In this document: piece after piece, positions 43,770 through 61,900 of the stretch
How positions within the stretch are numbered: the first letter of the stretch is position 1
Layout: the number at the start of each line of letters is the position of its first letter
Source of the DNA: Siphlonurus alternatus
Lineage: Eukaryota; Arthropoda; Insecta; Ephemeroptera; Siphlonuridae
Length of the DNA: 64,000 bases
Reading direction: 5' to 3'
NCBI GenBank assembly: GCA_949825025.1
Contig: OX463779.1
Location: 23,542,816 to 23,606,815, forward strand
Made by a program: the position numbers and the translations under genes
Notes under the pieces: model-generated
The model's database searches: none
What the model was told of the DNA's origin: nothing
Seen by the model: the letters and a program-made list of their open reading frames with translations, nothing else

Positions 43770-43776
43770 TATATAC
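43770..43776 (-). promoter_or_regulatory. Candidate TATA box of the membrane-protein gene
   Basis: TATATAA on the minus strand in a locally GC-rich region, about 160 bases before the ATG at 43608. Confidence 0.4.
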
Positions 43777-44169
43777 ACCTCGCCGCACGCTAATATACAG
43801 CCAATAGTGCAGTAAAAGTTATACAATCTTCTAAGACGTAATATAGCTAAAAAGCCTGTATTTACTATTACACGATACAATTTTACGTACAATTTTTCCT
43901 TACAACATACAAACAAATGGAGTTGAAGTTTTCTTGCAAGAAAAAAATTGTATGCAAGAACTAAAAAAATTATATATTGTAATACCGGCTTAATACGTGT
44001 GTAAGTGATATATTTGTTGTTATATTAATTTCTTCTCAAAATTCTAAATTTTTCACGATTATTATTTTAGTTAAAACTAAAATAAAAGATGATACTAACA
44101 GCCTGTTACATCATAATATATCATATATATAATCACATATATAAAACAAAATATGACATAGAAAATAAA

Positions 44170-44990
44170 TAGAATGAAAAACTTATTGCTTAATTGCTAT
44201 TCAAAATCTATAGACTATATGAAGTCTCCCCTGGCATAATCGCTGATAGGCTTAATTCTAGATTTACAGGTATTTAAATGATATTGGCTACAATGTTCAT
44301 TACATAATTTACATACACAAGATTGTTCAGCTTTATGATAACCAGAGGATTTACAAATTAGATGGTGGAAGCCGTGAACAGCTTGGCGAGTTAAGACATT
44401 TCTAACATTGGATCTATCTAATTGGGGCAGACACCAATGTTTACATGTCATAGCATCAGTGCTGTAAAACTCAGAATTAATATCCTGAGCTTTTTGATTC
44501 CTGACAGCTATAAAATTGGAGTATTGATCTGTCATTGGAAGTTTAAACATTTCTTTGATTTCTGTAATAAAATAATAAATGGAATCTATCAGTTTATAGG
44601 CCAGTCTAGTTTCGGTAAATTTTGACAGACACAGTAGTCTTTTAACAAACATGGCTTTTACTGATTCTAATTTATCAAAGTCGGATACAGATAAATGAGG
44701 CCATACAATTTCAATACCATAAGTGGCCACAGGGGCGACTTTTAAATTGAATAGTTTGAGCCCTGTTTTGACGGATAGACCAGACAGATCTGAGATAGTG
44801 TACATAACGGTGATAGCATTCTTACATCTTTCTGTTATATGTTTAGAAAAAGAGAGCCCTGTCATTTGAAGTATTATGCCAAGATATTTAAATGAATTTA
44901 GGAATTCAATCTTTTGACCGTCACAATAAATTTCATCGTTTTTGCATAGCGGTCCGCCTCTTCTAAACTTTACAACCTTCAATATATATT
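44170..44990 (-). mobile_element. LINE reverse-transcriptase C-terminal fragment
   Basis: An open frame of 255 codons (44215-44982) encodes the region after the RT catalytic motif: a FKYLGIILQ motif, VATYGIEIVWPHLS, and a C-terminal CVCKLCNEHCSQYHLNTC zinc knuckle. It is 5'-truncated at about 44990, losing endonuclease and catalytic palm. The open frame suggests a fairly recent insertion. It is a different family from the LINEs at 5.7 and 54-61 kb. Clade not assigned. Confidence 0.82.
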
Positions 44991-45232
44991 ATATATTTAT
45001 TTATAAAACAGTTATAGCATAAATCCTATATAATGGCCGGTTAGCATTACATTACTTTTATAGTTGTTACATAGTTCAATAAATAAGAATTTTATATTAA
45101 TTAATTAGTATTTTGAATTAGGCTAACTTAAATTGAGGGGGAAAATGTAAACTATATGAACGTTACATCTGTGCTGAAAGAGTTGCCAGCTTTACAGGGG
45201 CTTGTAAATCGCAAACTTTTTTTACTCTTTTA

Positions 45233-45369
45233 CAGGCGTGGATCCAGAAAAAAATTTCGGAGGGAGGGGGGGGGGTTAGCTGCCTAATGTTGAAAAAAAA
45301 AATGGAGTGGGGGAAACGCCTATATTGCTCTTGTTAAATCCCCCCCCCCTTCCCCGGGATCCGCGCCTG
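45233..45369. mobile_element. hAT-like MITE (137 bp)
   Basis: Ends CAGGCGTGGATCC and GGATCCGCGCCTG form terminal inverted repeats with the CAG/CTG ends of hAT elements. Flanking octamers CTCTTTTA (45225-45232) and CTCTTTAA (45370-45377) are an 8-bp duplication with one mismatch. A G tract and a C tract pair inside it, so the whole element could fold back. Confidence 0.7.
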
Positions 45370-45377
45370 CTCTTTAA

Positions 45378-45795
45378 TATTATAAATTCTTCAATTGCAA
45401 TATTTACAAAATCACGATTTATATATTAATATATTATATATTAAGAACTTTTCATATTATACTTCAAACAAAAATATGAATGCATTAATAAAGTTCTTTC
45501 TCTTACATAGGTTGTTATATGTTATCTATTTATGTGTATTATTAATTATATATAAATAAGACAATTAAAGATGAAAAATCTTGACTTTTCAATGGGGTAC
45601 TGACCAAAAAAAAAAGTTTCAAGTTTTTGTCAACATTTTAAAAGGCACGAGAATGTCATGAAGAACAAGCCCTATTACAGCATTCTACGACAATTTTCTG
45701 ATTTTATATGAATTTTTAAAACCTCTCAAAAATGATGTCATAGTATTGAATCTTAAATGGGAAAATATGTCAGTTAACATTACCAAATTCCATAC
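45378..45795. other. AT-rich intergenic sequence
   Basis: No gene or recognisable repeat. Part of it (AAATTCATATAAAATCAG.. type sequence near 45690) is mirrored in inverse order at 46310-46380, flanking the TTAA fold-back element, so a larger decayed palindrome may surround it. Confidence 0.45.
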
Positions 45796-45799
45796 TTAA

Positions 45800-46146
45800 G
45801 GGTAAGGTAACGCCACCAATGTTAAAAAAAATCCCTCTCACAAAAATTCTGAAAAAAATTTAACATGTTCTCCTGTATACCCCCTATCAGTACCTAAAAT
45901 ATCAGGTATACAAATACGATCTAGTTTTTGAGTTATAAATTTTTAAAGTTGACTACTTTAACATGGAGAAATGAAACTCCCATGTTAAATTGGTCAACTT
46001 TAAAAATTCATAACTCAAAAACTAGATCGTATTTGCATACCTGATATTTTAGCTACTGATAGGGGGTGTAGAGGAGAACATTTTAAATTTTTTTCAGAAT
46101 TTTTGTGAGAGGGATTTTTTTTAACATTGGTGGCGTTACCTTACCC
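45800..46146. mobile_element. TTAA fold-back MITE, copy 1
   Basis: 347 bp, nearly a perfect palindrome: GGGTAAGGTAACGCCACCAA at one end and its complement at the other, with about 165-bp arms and a short asymmetric centre. Flanked by TTAA on both sides (45796-45799, 46147-46150), the duplication used by piggyBac-type transposases. Two more copies lie at 48754 and 54877. Confidence 0.9.
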
Positions 46147-46150
46147 TTAA

Positions 46151-46443
46151 TATTGAAATGTAACCAAACCTTAATTTGCAAGGCTTTTAGGTGCTAGAAT
46201 CACGATAATGAAGGTTTCAAATTACTACCTCAATAACTTTTCATTTTAGCAATGTTAACTGATGCATTTTCCCATTTAAGATTCAATGCTATGACGTCAT
46301 CAAAAAAAGTTTTAAAAATTCATATAAAATCAGCAAATTGTCGTAGAATGCTCTAATAGGGCTTGTTCTTCATAGAATTCACAGTACTTTTTACTAGTAT
46401 TGCTAACTCAAATACCGGTCAGTACCCCATTATTTGAAAATAT

Positions 46444-46490
<47 letters not shown>

Positions 46491-46640
46491 TTAATTAATT
46501 ATTAATTTATTTATTTATTTATTTATTTATTTACATTATGTGTTATTAATGTTATTTTATTATTTATATCTAGCACATGCTTGAAGTTTGTTTAATATAT
46601 TATTTGTAAAATAAAAAAAAATATAACAAAACAATTGATT
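46151..46640. other. Intergenic sequence with a (TTTA)n tract
   Basis: Includes a TTTA/TTAA microsatellite at 46439-46530. On the minus strand an AATAAA at about 46645-46650 would serve the IFT81 3' end. No coding sequence seen. Confidence 0.6.
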
Positions 46641-46935
46641 GTAATTTAAATTTATTGCATCTTGACTAGAAAGAAAATATTGTTACACTTATTACAATTT
46701 AAAAGGTTGTTTTAATTACTTTGCCATTGATTACTTATTGTTTGGTTGCTATACCACACTAGTTGTTGTGTCTTAGATGTTTTACATGAGAAATGAGGTG
46801 CATTGGAATTCAAGTTACAGTTCATAGTTTGAAACTGAATTAAACTAAAATTACAAAATTCATCATGCAATTCATTAAAACATTATACAAAGTGTGTTGA
46901 GTACGTAATATGAAGCAGGAGATTGTTCATATAAT

Positions 46936-53592
<6,657 letters not shown>

Positions 53593-53637
53593 TTTGTATA
53601 TATGCATATAAGTAAGATAAAGACAAAGTTGATACTA

Positions 53638-53990
53638 GGCGGCAATTGTGGTTACACCACGGTGGCTCGCCCCAGGCTTTCGCTTCTAAGCCTCCTCTTG
53701 AACTCCCCAGAACTGCCGGCCTCTTCCACCTCACCGCTCAGCAGATTCCACTCTCTCACCGTTCTTCTGTAAAAAGAAAACTTCCCCACGTCACTCCTGC
53801 TACCCTCATACTCCAACTTCCACTCGTGGTCCCTCCTTCCCCTATATCCTCCTTAAACTGCCCCCTCGCTCATCTCCTCCCATCCCTTTTCTCCTCTTGT
53901 TATTTTATACATTGTTGTGAGCTTGTGAGCCTGATATCCTTCCTTCTGTCCTCGAGCGCCTCCCACCCTATAGCTCTTTAATCATTTCCG
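53638..53990 (-). mobile_element. LINE family X 3' fragment (copy C), just upstream of IFT81
   Basis: The minus-strand relic encodes, with breaks, the RT tail RRDHEWKLEYEGSRSDVGKF and RRTVREWNLL also found in copies A and E. It then ends in GAGCCACCGTGGTGT...GCCGCC. It finishes 46 bp from the IFT81 start codon, so it may lie in or replace the IFT81 5' UTR or promoter. Confidence 0.82.
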
Positions 53991-54310
53991 TTACACTTTC
54001 TCTTTTCTATGACAATATTATTATCTTTACCAATTTATAACAAACTTAACATATGCATACAGTATGCATATAAAATGTGAGGATTAAGCCGTTTTAATTA
54101 AGTTATACATTATCTACATATCACATAATATATACAGCACATGACATTGCAGTATAATATAATTAATGTACAATATTTTATATGCCATACATTTTGTATG
54201 CATATATATACAGTATGATACTTAATTATGTATTATTACTGTACAGTATATATTATGATATATGCATATAACTGATACAGTATAACCAACGAATCACAGT
54301 GTTTTACAAA
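53991..54310. repeat. AT-rich stretch with repeated GCATACAGTATGCAT motif
   Basis: TATGCATACAGTATGCATAT and variants occur at about 54052, 54195 and 54260, and again near 59200 and 59490 in the coiled-coil gene's first exon/intron border. Otherwise nothing is seen here. Confidence 0.5.
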
Positions 54311-54314
54311 AGGT

Positions 54315-57300
54315 ATGCCAGCTTTCATACTTATGCATACACAATTAAGTATTGATAAGTATACAACATACATTTATACATGTCATACTACCAAAAAAAA
54401 ATTTGAAAACAACGATGAAATAATGGAAAGAAAAAACAAGGAAAAGCATACTCAAAAGAAAACATCTGCTGACATAAAATCTACCAGGACAGTTGGCAGG
54501 CCACACGAGGAGGGAAACCATATCGCCGGGGAGGAAACAAATGCAGTCAAAGGTAAGACATTTCAAATTACTAATAACACTAGGGGGGGCTCTATTACAC
54601 TAATGCATGTAAATGCTAGAGGGCTTTTGGGGAAAATTAGACAGCTAGGCTCAAAAATTGATTGTTGTGATCCGGACGTAATTGTAGTAGTAGAAACATA
54701 TTTAGATGATTCTATTTTGGATTCAGAGTTACAGTTGCCAGGCTATGATATTTTTAGAAAGGACAGAAATAGGAGAGGCGGTGGAATTTTAACAGCAATT
54801 AAAAAGGAATTGCAAGGAAAAATGGACTGGATAGAAGAAGAGTGCGAACTCTTAGGCATTGAATTTAAAATTTTAAGGGTAAGGTAACGCCACCAATGTT
54901 AAAAAAAATCCCTCTCACAAAAATTCTGAAAAAAATTTAAAATGTTCTCCTCTACACCCCCTATCAGTAGCTAAAATATCAGGTATACAAATACGATCTA
55001 GTTTTTGAGTTATGAATTTTTAAAGTTGACCAATTTAACATGGGAGTTTCATTTCTCCATGTTAAAGTAGTCAACTTTAAAATTTTATAACTCAAAAACT
55101 AGATCGTATTTGTATACCTGATATTTTAGGTACTGATAGGGGGTATAGAGGAGAACATTTTAAATTTTTTTCAGAATTTTTGTGAGAGGGATTTTTTTTA
55201 ACATTGGTGGCGTTACCTTACCCTTAAGTGAGAAGGTTAAAATAATTGCTGGATACAGACCAAAGGACAACAGGGAAAACAATGTAATTTTGGGAAGAAT
55301 AATAAATAGAATAGACGAATATAGGCAGGACGACACTACCATAATAATGGGAGATTTTAACCTTCCGAATGTAGATTGGACTAACAGGTGTGAGATTATG
55401 GGAGCGGAAACCCAGAAATTAGCTGCTAAGATAGTAAATAGAGATTTCAATAAAGTAGTGGATGAATATACTAGAGATCATGGGAATGGCACTAAAAATT
55501 TACTGGATGTAGTGCTGATCAGGCCAGTAGAAATATGGCAAAATTCTAAGGTAATAGACGGCATCAGCGACCACAAAATTCCGGTAGTAGAGCTGGTTTT
55601 CGGGAAATCAAAAAGAATAGATAAAAAGAGGAAACTTTGGCGCTACCAGGACTCGGATATTGTAGAAATGGAAAGAGAGCTTGAGGAGGGGTATACCGAG
55701 TGGGCAGGAAAGGAACAAAATGTAAATGAAATGTGGGAGAGCTATGTAAAAATTTGTAATGAAGTAAGGGATAGATACGTACCGGTAAAAATGATAGCTG
55801 GAGGCGATTCATCGCAATGTTTCCAGAATAAGAATATTAGGAGACTACAGCGGAAAGCTAGGAAGCAGTATAACCAGCATAAAAGAGGTATGATAAACAA
55901 GGCAGCTTTACGAACAACGGAAAATGAGCTAAACAGGGAGAAGAGTAATGCGGAAAGAAACTTTATGAATGAAATGTTTGATGAAAGAAACAAAATGGAG
56001 AGCTGGACTAAATTGTACAAGCATGTTAGAAGTAGGAAACTAGCAAGGAATGATATACCAGTACTTAAGGACGAGCAGGCAACATATACCACGGATAAAG
56101 AGAAGGCTGACGCTTTATCTAGACAATACAAGGGGGTTTTTCAAAAAAAAGAGGAGACGAGGAAAGACGATGAAGTAGATAGAGAAAATCGAGACAGTAG
56201 AAATATTGAATCAGGGAGGGATAAAAAATTCAGAGTTAGATACAAGGACGTTAGGAGAGCTTTACTTAGTCTGGCGAAGGGGAAAGCACCAGGGCCTGAT
56301 GGAATCACAGCGAGTTTTCTAAAACTAAATTTAAATAAACATTGCAAATACCAAACATTACTTTTTAGAAAGATCATAAATAGTGGTAAAATGCCAGATG
56401 GTTGGAGAGAAGCATGGGTGGTACCAATATATAAAGGAGGAGCAAAAAATAATGTTAAAAACTACAGACCAGTAAGTCTTACGTCTGTAGTCTCAAAAGT
56501 TATGGAAAAGATGGTTGTAAAATATATTAGGTATAAACTGGAGAGGAACGGATTTTTTGGATCACGACAACATGGGTTTCGAGAAAAGTATTCATGTGAT
56601 ACACAAATTCTAGGGCTAGCACAGGAACTTGAGGAATGCCTGGACAGTGGGGGGGAAACACATGCAATCTTTCTGGATTTTGAAAAAGCCTTCGACAAGG
56701 TACCGCATGACATACTAATGAGGAAAGTTAGAGCGGCACTGCAGGAAGAACAATTAGCTAAATATGTTGAGGATTTTCTGACAGACAGGGTACAGAGGGT
56801 AAAGTTAGGAGAAACAATGTCGGGGGAAGAAAAGGTAACGTCAGGAGTTCCGCAAGGCAGCGTACTGGGGCCTATTTTGTTCATTATTTTTATTGAAGAT
56901 ATTGGAACAGGAATTAAATAAAAAATGAGACTGTTTGCAGATGATAGTGTTATATATAAAATAATTAAGGACAAAGACAACACGAAAATACTTCAGGAAG
57001 ATCTGAATATAGTAGGTAAATGGGTAAAGGAAAATAAAATGCATCTTAATGTTGATAAATGTAGCACAGTCAAATTTAGTAGGAAAAGAGCAGGAAGCAC
57101 AGCGATATATAAAATGGACGGAGCTGAACTTAAAGAGGAAAAGAAATATAAATATTTAGGGGTGGTAATGCAATGTAAGCTTAACTGGAATGACCAAATT
57201 GCATACATCACAAATAAAGGAAGAAGAAATCTGGAGTTTGTAATGAGAAATTTGAAAGGAACGGGGAGGGAAATCAGGGAAAAAGCGTACAAAACACTTA

Positions 57301-57831
57301 TCCGACCAATGTTAGAATATGGATGCAACGTTTGGGACCCATATAGGACGAAGGGAAAGAAGGAACTGGAAAAGATACAGAGAAGAGCGGCCAGAAGAGT
57401 GACTGGCAAAATGGGAAGCTGGAATCTGGTGAGTGACGGAAGGGAAATTCATAAGGAAAGGGAGAGTGTCACACAAATGATTGGAGAACTGGGATGGAGC
57501 TCACTGGAGGAAAGGAGGAGGCAAATTAGATTGACAACAATGTACAAAATTACAAGGAATGCCAAGGGTTGGGAGGAGATGAGTGGAAAAGTGGACAGGG
57601 GAAGATATTTGGGGAGAATTTAAGGGACCATGAATGGAAGCTCGAGTATCAGGGAAGCAACAATGATGTGGGAAAGTATTCTTTTATCAGGAGGACGGCG
57701 AGAGAGTGGAATCTGCTGGGGTCTGCGGAGGTGGGCGTGGACAGGATTGAGAAGTTCAAGGAGCTGGTGACCTCAAGACCTCAAGCAGGACACAAACTGT
57801 GAGCCATAGTGGTGTGACCACAACTGCCGCA
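54315..57831 (+). mobile_element. LINE family X, near full-length EN-RT copy (copy A), disrupted
   Basis: Endonuclease start LMHVNARGLLGKI, VVVETYL and GYDIFRKDRNRRGGG (54600-54870), interrupted by a TTAA MITE (54877-55223). It continues with GDFNLPNVDW and DHKIPVVE, then RT: KGKAPGPDGI, NYRPVSLTS, QHGFREKYS, DFEKAFDKVPHD, GVPQGSVLG. An in-frame TAA falls just before MRLFADD (56925). The RT tail runs to 57623, then a frameshift leads to 57802. The 3' end is the family hairpin GAGCCATAGTGGTGT...GCCGCA. Thus it has three lesions: MITE, nonsense codon and frameshift. The family resembles CR1/L2-group LINEs. No separate ORF1 was seen. Confidence 0.9.
54877..55223. mobile_element. TTAA fold-back MITE, copy 3 (inside LINE copy A)
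   Basis: 347 bp between TTAA at 54873-54876 and 55224-55227. It splits the endonuclease domain. Element plus one TTAA is 351 bp, so the LINE frame is identical on both sides, but the MITE itself contributes a stop codon. Confidence 0.92.
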
Positions 57832-58000
57832 GTATAAACTAAATTTTTATCTTTTTATCTCTTTTACCAGAAGTACCAGATACTATGCATACTATTTAGT
57901 ACTTTTCTCAGCATGTAAATGCATTTACACACGTACCTTTGTTGTGGCTACGTTACCATGGTAACAAGCTGACACTCAGCCAGCAGCCAGAGAGAGCTGA

Positions 58001-58168
58001 CAGTCAAATTTACTTTAAATTCCCGCCGGAAGTAGCCGGAAGATTAGTAGTTTCTGATCTTTTTGTTCAAGTCCGATTTATGTAATTTTGTGAACAAGTC
58101 ACTTCTCTTATTGCAAAGCTCTTTCACTTTTGGCTACTTCCGGCAGGAATATTAAAATAATTTGACTG
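58001..58168. mobile_element. Tc1/mariner-like MITE (168 bp)
   Basis: Ends CAGTCAAATT...GCCGGAAGTAGCC and GGCTACTTCCGGC...AATTTGACTG form roughly 37-bp inverted repeats with a few mismatches. TA follows on the right; the left flank is GA, probably a mutated TA. The CAGTC/GACTG ends suit the Tc1/mariner group. Confidence 0.65.
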
Positions 58169-58243
58169 TAGCTATCAGTACGGTTTTTTCGATTTTCACT
58201 TTTTTCATATATTTTAAGCGGGAAACGGGCAACGGGCCACAGC

Positions 58244-58790
58244 TAGTGTTGTAAAAAACGAAAGGAACTTCTGATGAGTGAACTTTCACAAGTTCACTTC
58301 GCGAACATTACAAAGTTCGCGAACATGTAAAAAACCGGGAACGTTTGAATTCAAAGTACACTTAATTCGATATTCAGCAAACTAAACAGCAAGATGTTCA
58401 CATTTTAATGACAATTAATTAACTTCATGAAAGCAAGTTAAAGATATAAATTGAATAAATTTACCCTCGCAAAAAAGTAATTATATTTTTTTTGTCCTGT
58501 CATAGCCTTTGATGGGAGTTAAAATATACATTTAGTATCGTGTCCTTTCATTTTTGGCACCCAAAATAGTAGTAATAGTTACAAATAAGGTGTTTTAATT
58601 CAAATTTCTATTTAATTTTAACTTTTTATTTAAGAACACAGATGTAACCAATCAGAACGCTGAAATTTACGCGGGATTTTTGAATTAGGTTTCACAAGTT
58701 CGCGAACGAACATTGCATGAGTGAACTTTATATGTTCGCGAGCGAACTTCTTGAATGTTCGCAGTGAACTTTCACATTTTTACAACACTA
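58244..58790. mobile_element. hAT-like non-autonomous element (547 bp)
   Basis: Terminal repeats TAGTGTTGTAAAAA and TTTTTACAACACTA are flanked by a perfect 8-bp duplication GCCACAGC (58236-58243 and 58791-58798), diagnostic of hAT insertion. Subterminal regions carry many copies of GTTCGCGAAC and variants, which look like transposase-binding repeats. No coding capacity. It ends about 150 bases upstream of the coiled-coil gene's ATG. Confidence 0.9.
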
Positions 58791-58942
58791 GCCACAGCTG
58801 TTGTTGTTTATGTTGCGGTTGTTGCTGTGTTTTGTAATTTTGTTGTCCGGTTGTCCCGAACAGAAAGTCGCAGAAAGTTAAAAGAAAAAAAAAAAAAACA
58901 CACATAAGGTGTTTGCGACTGGTTTCCAACAAAGGTGCAACA

Positions 58943-61900
58943 ATGGAAAATCCAGAGCTGGAGAGTATTAGATATGGTTTATTTGAATCTCTTGCAACAG
59001 CTTCGGACAGTCTGTCCCAGTCAGAGGACAAAATAGTAAGTGGAACACCGGAAAGCTTTAGTTCTGCTCTGTTGCATCCAAATTCCAAAGAAAACGCATT
59101 TTTTTCTATTTCAAAAATGAGTGCGGAACTCGCCAAAGATTTGGAAAAGGAGATGGACAAGATAACAATCACAGGTGGGTGTTGCATCCTCAAATTAATG
59201 CATACAGTATGCATATCATACAGTTGATACAGTACAGTATAGGCATACAGTGATTATACCATTTTGCGGCAAATGTAGCACGGTTATGGCACGCAATGGA
59301 TTGCATATACATACTCAACATATTTTTAAACTTTATTTTCATAACTCTCTGCCCCCACCACTTTGGCCGGAAACAAATTCTGCTTTCTTACCGTTCTATT
59401 CAGAAAAGAATATGCATACTTCCCCACATCACTCCTACTCCCACCGAACTCCAACTTCCATTCATGATCCCCTCTCCCATATGCAATACAGCATGCATAT
59501 ATCATATCTATCTCTCCGAGCTCTGTCACCAAACTCATCCCAGCCTGCCGCCTCCCTATAGTAACTTTTATCAAATTCCACAATGGTAAGTATCCATCTT
59601 GACGTCACCAACCCTTTGTCCTCCCACATTAATTTACAAAAAAATATTGGGTGCACGTAGCAATTTTTCAATCGCAAATTGTTAACCCTCTAAATAAGTT
59701 ATGTTTGCAAATTTAAAATTACGTATTGGCACTAACTAGATTAAATAGCAGTGTGTACACACACTACACACATTACATGCATACACCACTGCTTGCGGCT
59801 ATTGTGGGTATTCCACCACGGTGGCTCGCTTGCTTGCGGCTGACTCTCTCAGCCCCTCCCTGAACTCACCAACACTCCGAGCATCCACAAGCCCAGAGTC
59901 CAACAAATTCCACTCCCTCACCGTTCTTCTCAAAAAAGAATAATTGCCTACATCATTTTTGCTTCTCCTATACTCCAACTTCCAATCATGGTCCCTCCTA
60001 CCTTTATAACGCCCTTCCTCAGTACGATCGCTAAGCTCCTCCCAGCCCTTTTGGTTCCTAGTTATTTTATACATTGTTGTCAGTCTACTTTGCTTCCTCC
60101 TTTCCTCTAGATCCTCCCATCCCAGTTGCTCTATCATTTTGGTCACACTCTCTCTTCCCTTATAAATTTTGCTTTTATCACAGGTAAAGCTCCAGTTCCC
60201 CTTTTCTAGAACCCTTCTTGCTGCTCGTCTTTGTATCTTTTCCATCTCTTTCTTTCCTTTTGCTCTATACGGGTCCCACACATTACATCCATATTCCATT
60301 ATTGGTCTAATCAGAGACTTGTTTGCTTTTTCTCTTACTGTCCTGCCTGCCCCCTTAAGGTTCCTCATTACAAACTCAAGATTCCTTCTGCTCTTTGCCG
60401 TTACATACCTGATATGTTCAACCCAGTTAAGTTTGCACTGAAGCATTACTCCCAGATATTTGTATTTGTCCTCTGATTTGATTTCTTCCCCCTCCATAAA
60501 ATATTTAAACTGACTTTGCTCCCTTCTTCTGTTGAACTTAACCACGCTACATTTCCCAACATTAAGCTTCATTTTATTAGCTCCTATCCATATACCCACT
60601 GTCTCCAGATCCTTTTGTAAAATTTGCTCATCCTGCTTATTACTTATTGTCCTATAGATTACGCTGTCATCAGCAAAAAGCCTCATCTCCGACTCCCTAA
60701 CCTTTTACATTTGCTGCTATAAAAATTTGCCTCGGGTCAGTTTAATTAAAGAGCATCTAAAGAATTTCGCGGTAGTAGTATTTTGACTTTAAACCGAAAA
60801 AACGTGCGCAAAAGGGTTGTGTGCCGATGCGCGGTGGTTGTAGCAGGAGTCAAAATCAGCAAACGAACATCGTTTAGTTACAACATGGCAACAAAGTTTT
60901 CTGGTGGATGCTTAAACCATTGATATGACCTCTTCTTTTTTTTAAGTGACTCCCATTCCAAACTATCAATCATTGCCATCTATAATTTACAATTTGTTTT
61001 TTCTACATTTTCTATTTTTTTTATTATTTTTTTTTTTCAATGCTTTTACGAATACTCTTGCTCTTCGGTAGGGGAAGGGAGGGGAGGTTACCATCAGGAC
61101 GTTATCCTGTAAGCAGGCAACCCAACAATCTCATGGCACTACCCTAGGGAAAGTCATAGTAGTATTGCCATCTAAATTGACGTATGATATGCACACGTAC
61201 CTGTACTATATACAGTACTGTCACCAATAATACAAGAATTTGACCATTTTATTTTTATCGGAAGAAAAACAGAGATATAATGTGCTCCTAGCAGCTGTCC
61301 CGCCTCTCCTCCCTTGTAAATTAATCTGCTCTTATTCCAAGCATGACAACCTTCTGTTGACAGCTGTTGCACGGCTGCTTTGCTATATAACCTTTGTAAA
61401 GGTGCTTTCACATAGTCCAGAATTGTTACGGAGTCTGTAGAAATGCCGCAAGCCTTTCACATACAGTTACTCTCTTCGTCTGCGGCTGTTGTGGTGAAAA
61501 ATCACATAAATGTCTTAGCAAAATCAAGACGAGTTTGATTTTTCTATGGAGCACAGTAGAACATCGCAGAATGCCTGCAGAAATTGTGAGGTTCTATGGC
61601 ATAATCAACAACATTTGCTATGGGGTGTTGTGGCATGATTCCGTAGCAATTTCGGACTATGCAAAAGCACCTTAATTGAAACTCATTAGCAAACTGACTA
61701 CATAATTATTTGCTTTTATAGTCTATATGTTTTTTTGTTTTTTTTCCCCAGACGACTTTCCTACAGATGACTTGCATCTCAGTCTGAATTTACTGTCTGA
61801 ATTCGATCGAGAATGTGAACAGCAAGAAACATTAATAGAAAAGAGAAAGCTAGAGATAGAAAATCTTCAGAAAAAAGCAAGACAGTAAGTAATTGAATGG

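Noticed and set aside
54315..57831. Host gene for an endonuclease/reverse transcriptase
   Set aside because: Family X copies nearby, truncations and the shared 3' end show it is a LINE.
60169..60476. Plus-strand open frames opposite LINE copy E
   Set aside because: Shadows of the minus-strand RT frame.
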